Below, one piece after another: positions 59,318 through 64,000 of a stretch of 64,000 nucleotides of DNA. How positions within the stretch are numbered: the first letter of the stretch is position 1; every line of letters starts with the position of its first letter. The DNA is from Paracoccus sp. N5 (GTDB lineage: Bacteria; Pseudomonadota; Alphaproteobacteria; Rhodobacterales; Rhodobacteraceae). Under the pieces are notes generated by a model. It was given only the letters and a program-made list of their open reading frames with translations, was not told where the DNA came from and ran no database searches. Where the stretch lies: assembly GCF_000371965.1 (NCBI RefSeq), contig NZ_AQUO01000001.1, forward strand, positions 2,116,001-2,180,000, given 5' to 3'. A program made the position numbers and the translations under genes.

Positions 59318-60820
59318 ATGGACCAGGATTATCTGCACCGCATCCGCCACGCCGGCTTGCGCGACCGCGTGGTCAGCGCCGAAGCGGCCGCCGGCCTGAT
59401 CCGCGACGGCATGGTGCTGGGCATGTCCGGCTTTACCCGCGCGGGCGAGGCCAAGGCGGTGCCGATGGCCCTGGCCGAGCGCGCGAAGCGCGAGCCGATG
59501 AAGGTCACGCTGATGACCGGGGCCTCGCTGGGCAACGACCTCGACAAGACCATGGCCGAGGCGCATCTCTTGTCGCGCCGCATCCCCTTCATGTCCGACC
59601 CCGCCCTGCGCCGCGCCATCAACGCGGGCGAGGTGATGTATATCGACCAGCACCTGTCCGAGACGGTCGAGCAGCTGCGCACCTGCCAGCTGCCGCCGGT
59701 GGACATCGCCATCGTCGAGGCGGTGGCGATCACCGAGCAGGGTGGCATCGTGCCCACCACCTCGGTCGGCAATTCGGCCAGTTTCGCGCTGCTCGCCGAC
59801 AAGGTCATCGTCGAGATCAACCTGAGCCAGCCCGAGACGCTGGAGGGGCTGCACGACATCTATATCCCGACCTATCGCCCGACGCGGACGCCGATTCCGG
59901 TCGTGGCGCCGGAAAGCCGGGTCGGCTATCCCTTCATCCCGGTGCCGCCCGAGCGCATCGCGGCCATCGTCGTCTCGACCAAGCTCGACTCGTCCTCGAC
60001 CGTGCTGGACCCGGATGCGGAGACCCGCGCCATCGCCGGCCACCTGACCGAATTCCTGAAGAACGAGGTGGCGCATTCCCGGATGCCGAGCCATCTGCAT
60101 CCCTTGCAGGCCGGCATCGGCACCATTGCCAATGCGGTGCTGCACGGCTTCATCGACAGCCCGTTCCACGACCTGACGATGTATAGCGAGGTCTTGCAGG
60201 ATTCGACCTTCGACCTGATGGATGCGGGCAAGATGGTCTTTGCCTCGGGCTCGTCCATCACGCTCTCGGCGCCGAGATATGCCGAGGTGATGGCGCGGTT
60301 TCAGGACTACAAGCCCAGGCTGGTGCTGCGGCCGCAGGAGATCTCGAACCACCCCGAGGTGGTGCGGCGGCTGGGGCTGATCTGCATCAACACGGCGCTG
60401 GAATTCGACATCTACGGCAACGTGAACTCGACCCATGTCATGGGCACGCAGATGATGAATGGCATCGGCGGCTCGGGCGATTTCGCGCGGAACGCCTATC
60501 TGTCGGTCTTCGTGACCAAGTCGGTGGCCAAGGGCGGGCGGATTTCCTCGGTGGTGCCGATGGTCAGCCATGTCGACCATACCGAGCATGACGTGGACAT
60601 CCTGGTGACCGAGCAGGGGCTGGCCGATCTGCGCGGCCTTGCCCCGCGCGAGCGGGCGCGGGTGGTGCTGCAGAACTGCGTGGGCCCGGAATGGCGCGAT
60701 GCGCTGGCGGATTACCACGACCGGGCGCTGGCGCGCGGCGGCCATACGCCGCATGTGATCGAGGAGGCGCTGAGCTGGCACGACCGGCTGCGCCGCACCG
60801 GCAGCATGAGGCCGGAATAA
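59318..60820 (+). CDS. Acetyl-CoA hydrolase/transferase family, succinyl-CoA:acetate CoA-transferase-like
   Basis: A 500-residue CoA-transferase. The catalytic Glu region is NTALEFDIYGNVNSTHVMG, like AarC (SCACT), which transfers CoA from succinyl-CoA to acetate. Other features are GIGTIANAVLHGF and GGSGDFARNAYLSVF. ATG 59318 is preceded by agggagggg. Acetate hydrolysis rather than transfer cannot be excluded. Confidence 0.92.
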   Translation: MDQDYLHRIRHAGLRDRVVSAEAAAGLIRDGMVLGMSGFTRAGEAKAVPMALAERAKREPMKVTLMTGASLGNDLDKTMAEAHLLSRRIPFMSDPALRRAINAGEVMYIDQHLSETVEQLRTCQLPPVDIAIVEAVAITEQGGIVPTTSVGNSASFALLADKVIVEINLSQPETLEGLHDIYIPTYRPTRTPIPVVAPESRVGYPFIPVPPERIAAIVVSTKLDSSSTVLDPDAETRAIAGHLTEFLKNEVAHSRMPSHLHPLQAGIGTIANAVLHGFIDSPFHDLTMYSEVLQDSTFDLMDAGKMVFASGSSITLSAPRYAEVMARFQDYKPRLVLRPQEISNHPEVVRRLGLICINTALEFDIYGNVNSTHVMGTQMMNGIGGSGDFARNAYLSVFVTKSVAKGGRISSVVPMVSHVDHTEHDVDILVTEQGLADLRGLAPRERARVVLQNCVGPEWRDALADYHDRALARGGHTPHVIEEALSWHDRLRRTGSMRPE

Positions 60821-60823
60821 GGC

Positions 60824-60854
60824 AAACGCGCCCGGCGATTGCGCGGGCGCGTTT
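60824..60854 (+). terminator. Intrinsic terminator after the CoA-transferase gene
   Basis: aaacgcgcccg (60824-60834), loop gcgattgcg, cgggcgcgttt (60844-60854). Eleven perfect pairs, four bases after the stop codon, ending in TTT. Confidence 0.88.
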
Positions 60855-60857
60855 CCT

Positions 60858-60882
60858 ATCCGACCCCTCGACGGGGTCGGAT
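60858..60882. terminator. Second hairpin, possibly for the metNIQ transcript
   Basis: atccgacccc (60858-60867), loop tcgac, ggggtcggat (60873-60882). It lies 35 bases after the metQ stop (minus strand) and just past the terminator of the CoA-transferase gene. No strong T-run on either strand. Confidence 0.5.
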
Positions 60883-60890
60883 CGGCGTCC

Positions 60891-60917
60891 CCCGGGGTAT
60901 TTTCACAACAAAGAAGT
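60891..60917 (+). repeat. Intergenic repeat copy before metQ stop
   Basis: cccggggtattttcacaaca continues to aagaag, abutting the metQ stop codon. It keeps the gggtatttt and acaa(c/a)aaagaag parts and most resembles the copy at 28681. Confidence 0.7.
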
Positions 60918-61697
60918 TCACCAGGCCGGGATGACGGCGCCTTGGTATTTCTCCTCGATGAAGGACTTCACCGCCGGGTCGTGATAGGCCTCGACCAGTT
61001 CCTTGGCCCAATCCGCGTTCTCGTCGGCCTTGCGCACCACGATGACGTTGGCATAGGGGCTGTCGGCCTGTTCCATGGCGATGGCGTCCTTGTTGGGGTT
61101 CAGCCCGGCGTCCAGCGCGTAATTGGTATTGATGACGGCGATGTCGGCATCGGCCAAGGTGCGCGGCAGCTGCGCGGCCTCGAGTTCCAGGAACTTCAGG
61201 TTCTTCGGGTTCTCGGAGACATCCAGCGGCGAGGGCGTCAGCCCGGTGCCCTCGGCCAGCTTGATCAGCCCCTTGGCCTGCAGGATCAGCAGGGCGCGGC
61301 CGCCGTTGGTCGGGTCGTTCGGGATCGCCACCTTGGCGCCCTCGGGCAGGTCGTCCAGCGATTTCAGCTTTTCGGAATAGACCCCCATCGGCGTGGTGAT
61401 GGTCTTGCCGATGGTCACCAGATCGAAGCCGCGGTCCTTGATCTGGTTGTCCAGATAGGGCTGGTGCTGGAAGCTGTTGGCATTCAGGTCGCCGTCGTTC
61501 AGCGCCTGGTTCGGCACGACGTAATCGGTGAATTCGACGATGTCGATGGTCAGCCCCTTGGCGGCAGCGACCTTGGCCACCTCTTCCATGATCTCGGCAT
61601 GTTCGCCGACCGAGACGCCGACCTTGATTTCCTCGGCCGAAGCCATGGCGGCCGTCAGCGCGAAGGCCGAAGCGAGAAGGGCGATCTTACGCATCAT
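60918..61697 (-). CDS. metQ: Methionine ABC transporter substrate-binding protein MetQ
   Basis: A 259-residue NlpA/MetQ-family binding protein that captures methionine. Signal peptide: RKIALLASAFALTAAMASA. It has no lipobox cysteine, so it should be a soluble periplasmic protein, unlike the usual lipoprotein MetQ. Features are EFTDYVVPNQALNDGDLNAN, FQHQPYLD and VAIPNDPTNGGRALLILQAK. ATG 61694 is equally possible. Last gene of the metNIQ operon. Confidence 0.94.
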   Translation of the reverse strand: MMRKIALLASAFALTAAMASAEEIKVGVSVGEHAEIMEEVAKVAAAKGLTIDIVEFTDYVVPNQALNDGDLNANSFQHQPYLDNQIKDRGFDLVTIGKTITTPMGVYSEKLKSLDDLPEGAKVAIPNDPTNGGRALLILQAKGLIKLAEGTGLTPSPLDVSENPKNLKFLELEAAQLPRTLADADIAVINTNYALDAGLNPNKDAIAMEQADSPYANVIVVRKADENADWAKELVEAYHDPAVKSFIEEKYQGAVIPAW

Positions 61698-61709
61698 GTG
61701 TCCTTTCGG

Positions 61710-62384
61710 TTATTGGCCCCGGTTGCGCGGGGCGCGTTTGTCGAAGCGGGAGGCGATCCATTCGCCGCAGCTTTGCACCAGTTGCACCAGCACGATCAGG
61801 ATGACGACCACCGCCAGCATGACCTCGGGCATGAAGCGCTGGTAGCCGTAGCGGATGCCGAGATCGCCCAGGCCTTCGCCGCCGACCGCGCCGACCATGG
61901 CGGAATAGCCGATCAGGCTGACCACGGCGAGCGTGAGCCCCAGGATGATGCCGGGCATCGCCTCGGGGATCAGCACCTTGCGCACGATCTGGCCCGGCGT
62001 CGCGCCCATGGCGCGGGCGGCTTCGATCAGCCCGGCATCGACCTCGCGGATGGCGGTCTCGATCAGCCGGGCGATGAAGGGGGCGCTCGCGATGGTCAAG
62101 GGCACGATGGCGGCGGTGGTGCCGATCGAGGTGCCGGCGATCAGCCGGGTGAAGGGGATGATCGCCACCACCAGGATGATGAAGGGCGTCGAGCGCGCCG
62201 CGTTCACGATCAGCCCCAGCACGGTGTTCAGCCAGGGCGCCGAGAGCAGCTCGCCCCGGCGCGAGGTGGCCAGGAACACGCCCAGCGGCCCGCCGATCAG
62301 CGTGCCGAGCAGCGTCGACATGGCGACCATGTAGAGGGTTTGCAGCGTGGCTTCCCACAGGATCGGGATCAGGTTAGCCGACAT
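61710..62384 (-). CDS. metI: Methionine ABC transporter permease MetI
   Basis: A 224-residue permease with five membrane helices. The EAA loop that contacts MetN is VDAGLIEAARAMGATPGQIV. Features are ARSTPFIILVVAIIPFTRLI and LIGYSAMVGAVGGEGLGDLG. It overlaps metN by 11 bases and ends 12 bases before metQ. Confidence 0.95.
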   Translation of the reverse strand: MSANLIPILWEATLQTLYMVAMSTLLGTLIGGPLGVFLATSRRGELLSAPWLNTVLGLIVNAARSTPFIILVVAIIPFTRLIAGTSIGTTAAIVPLTIASAPFIARLIETAIREVDAGLIEAARAMGATPGQIVRKVLIPEAMPGIILGLTLAVVSLIGYSAMVGAVGGEGLGDLGIRYGYQRFMPEVMLAVVVILIVLVQLVQSCGEWIASRFDKRAPRNRGQ

Positions 62385-63420
62385 AGCCCAGCACCTCGGT
62401 CAGAAGCCCGTGTTCCTCGAGGAAAGCCTGCGATTCGGCCAGCCGCGCCGCGGGCAGGCCGACGATCAGGCTGCCGAAGGGGCGGGCGCCGATTTCCTCG
62501 ATGGCGCCGGCCAGGATGTTGACGCCGACGCCGCGTTCGGCGGTCAGCCGCGCCAGCATCGGGTCGGTGGCATGGGCGCCGATGAAGGTGATCTGCACCA
62601 CCGCCTGCGCCTCGGGGCCCTGCGGCGCCTCCTGCATCTGGCCGGCGACGAATTGCGGCACCGCGACGCCGGTCACCCCGGTCAGGAACGAGCGCGTGGT
62701 GGCATGGGCGGGTTTCGAGAACACGTCGTAGGTCTCGCCCGACTCGACGATGCGGCCGGCCTCGATCACCGCGACATGGCTGCAGATGTCGCGCACCACC
62801 GCCATTTCATGGGTGATGAGCAGGATGGTCAGGCCGAGGTCGCGGTTGATCGCCTGCAAGAGTTCCAGCACTTGCCGCGTGGTGTCGGGGTCCAGGGCCG
62901 AGGTCGCCTCGTCCGACAGAAGCACGCGCGGGCCGGTGGCGAGTGCCCGGGCGATGCCGACGCGCTGCTTCTGCCCGCCCGAGAGCTCGGCCGGATAGCG
63001 CCTGGCCTGGGCGGTCAGGCCGACGCGCTCGGTCAACTCGGCGGCGCGCGGGGCGATCTTTGCGGCATCGACCCCGGCGATCTCCAGCGGCAGGGCGATG
63101 TTTTCCGCTACGGTGCGGCTGGCGAGCAGGTTGAAATGCTGGAAGATCATCCCGACTTCGCGCCGGACGCGACGCAGCGCGGTGCCGGTGGCGGCGCCGA
63201 CGTCGTGGTCGTTGACGATGACCTTGCCCGAGCTGGGGCGTTCCAGCCCGTTCACCATGCGCAAGAGCGTGGACTTGCCGGCGCCCGAGCGGCCGATGAT
63301 GCCGGTGATCGCGCCCTGCGGCACGTCCAGCCAGATGTCGTGCAGCGCCACCACGTCGCTGCCGCCCTTTTGCGGATAGCGGCGCGTCACGCCCTGGAAT
63401 GAGATTGCCGGCTCTGCCAT
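62374..63420 (-). CDS. metN: Methionine ABC transporter ATPase MetN
   Basis: A 348-residue ATPase. Walker A GIIGRSGAGKSTLLRMVNG, signature ELSGGQKQRVGIARALATGP, Walker B VLLSDEATSALDPDTT. The C-terminal NIL/ACT-like domain (about 270-348) includes ITFIGAHATDPMLARLTAER and senses methionine. ATG 63420 is chosen with aaggg upstream; the open frame to 63516 is leader. First gene of the operon. No SAM-II riboswitch was recognised upstream. Confidence 0.95.
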   Translation of the reverse strand: MAEPAISFQGVTRRYPQKGGSDVVALHDIWLDVPQGAITGIIGRSGAGKSTLLRMVNGLERPSSGKVIVNDHDVGAATGTALRRVRREVGMIFQHFNLLASRTVAENIALPLEIAGVDAAKIAPRAAELTERVGLTAQARRYPAELSGGQKQRVGIARALATGPRVLLSDEATSALDPDTTRQVLELLQAINRDLGLTILLITHEMAVVRDICSHVAVIEAGRIVESGETYDVFSKPAHATTRSFLTGVTGVAVPQFVAGQMQEAPQGPEAQAVVQITFIGAHATDPMLARLTAERGVGVNILAGAIEEIGARPFGSLIVGLPAARLAESQAFLEEHGLLTEVLGYVG

Positions 63421-63506
63421 CTGCCCTTGTGCCTTGAATGTCAGCCGCAGACCTATGCCCGGCGGGCCGGGCTTGGCAAGGGGCAGGGCGGTCGCAAAAG
63501 GGCAAT

Positions 63507-63541
63507 GCCATTCCAAACCCGGCCCGGGTGGTGGGAATGGC
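63507..63541 (-). terminator. Possible terminator after tpiA
   Basis: gccattcc (63507-63514) pairs with ggaatggc (63534-63541). It lies just after the tpiA stop on the minus strand. A T-rich stretch (cttttgc) comes some bases after the stem, so activity is uncertain. Confidence 0.45.
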
Positions 63542-63558
63542 GTTCTTTTCCGGGGAAA

Positions 63559-64000
63559 TTACGCTGCGGAAAGCGCGGCGATGATCGGGCCGAAGTCGCT
63601 GGCCTTGAGGCTGGCGCCGCCGACCAGCGCGCCGTTCACATGCGGGATGGCAAAGATTTCCACCGCATTGCCCGGCTTGACCGAGCCGCCATAGAGCAGG
63701 GCGAAGTCGGCGCCGTCGGCGAAGCGCGCGGCCAGGCGGTCGCGCATCAGGGCGTGGACCTCGGCGATCTGGTCGTTCGTGGGCGTGCGGCCGGTGCCGA
63801 TGGCCCAGACCGGCTCATAGGCGATCACCGTATTCGCCGCCGTGGCGCAGTCGGGCACCGAGCCGGCCAACTGGGCCGAGATCACGTCCAGCGTCTGGCC
63901 CGCGTCGCGCTGCGCCTCGGTCTCGCCGACGCAGATCACCGCGACCAGGCCCGCCTCATGCGCGGCGACGGCTTTGGCGGCGACCTGGGCGTCGGTCTCG
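63559..64000 (-). CDS. tpiA: Triosephosphate isomerase, 5' partial
   Basis: C-terminal part of triosephosphate isomerase (glyceraldehyde-3-phosphate/dihydroxyacetone phosphate). The frame runs to the right edge, so the N-terminus lies outside. The catalytic Glu region is NTVIAYEPVWAIGTGRTPTN, and the phosphate-binding loop LLYGGSVKPGNAVEIF; the C-terminal GALVGGASLKASDFGPII completes the barrel. About 147 residues are visible. It ends 139 bases before the metN start. Confidence 0.97.
   Translation of the reverse strand, partial: ETDAQVAAKAVAAHEAGLVAVICVGETEAQRDAGQTLDVISAQLAGSVPDCATAANTVIAYEPVWAIGTGRTPTNDQIAEVHALMRDRLAARFADGADFALLYGGSVKPGNAVEIFAIPHVNGALVGGASLKASDFGPIIAALSAA

Noticed and set aside
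63421..63558. Possible SAM-II riboswitch before metN
   Set aside because: No conserved pseudoknot pattern was seen; the single hairpin fits a terminator after tpiA better.
1..64000. tRNA, rRNA, CRISPR or insertion sequence
   Set aside because: All intergenic gaps over 100 bases were read; none shows a cloverleaf, repeat-spacer array or transposase.

Overview
The window looks like chromosomal DNA from an alphaproteobacterium of the family Rhodobacteraceae, most likely a Paracoccus species close to P. denitrificans. The evidence is high GC, the split Fo ATP synthase operon (I-a-c-b'-b) with a separate zeta inhibitor gene, the ctaC-ctaB-orf-ctaG-ctaE-surf1 cytochrome aa3 operon with a CtaC very like the remembered P. 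denitrificans protein, and a gene transfer agent (GTA) cluster in the RcGTA gene order. The genus is inferred from memory of these proteins, not from a search. No tRNA, rRNA, insertion sequence, integrase or CRISPR array was seen, and no stretch over 300 bases lacks a gene.

Region 1 (1-12488): the 3' part of a GTA head-tail cluster, from a portal gene cut by the window edge to a 1296-residue tail-tip protein and a DUF2793 protein. All genes are on the plus strand, tightly packed and apparently intact. A long inverted repeat sits just after the capsid gene. Region 2 (12500-24600): cysE, pyrD and DUF952, a UshA-like nucleotidase, a Hint-domain protein, an ArsR regulator, the Fo operon, a glycine-zipper/OmpA lipoprotein, ogt, nth and an adenosine-kinase-like gene.

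Region 3 (24600-32700): a fatty-acid oxidation block (GST, thiolase, multifunctional FadB/FadJ, acyl-CoA dehydrogenase) with two MerR regulators and an operator-like palindrome, then two hotdog thioesterases on the other strand. Region 4 (32876-43422): one-carbon oxidation. It holds a glutathione-independent formaldehyde dehydrogenase, the ATPase zeta inhibitor, purC-purS, a LysR regulator with a candidate operator, the soluble molybdenum NAD-dependent formate dehydrogenase operon fdsGBA-fdhD-fdsD, and a hydroxypyruvate-isomerase-like gene. Together these would take formaldehyde to formate to CO2 with NADH.

Region 5 (43600-53139): an unusual OmpA-family protein with a very long Q/P/E-rich segment, dprA, tldD and the cytochrome oxidase operon. 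Region 6 (53149-64000): a translationally coupled thrC-M16 peptidase-acetyltransferase-FAD oxidase group, a LysR/DoxX divergent pair, an acetate/succinate CoA-transferase, the metNIQ methionine importer and a partial tpiA.

A family of short intergenic elements (core gggtatttggacaacgaaga) recurs at gene ends across the window, often with or as a hairpin. The best candidates for new biology are the regulatory structures (the hairpin after the GTA capsid gene, the hairpin over the cysE start, the MerR and FdsR palindromes), the repeat family, the small GTA membrane protein and the Q/P/E-rich OmpA protein.
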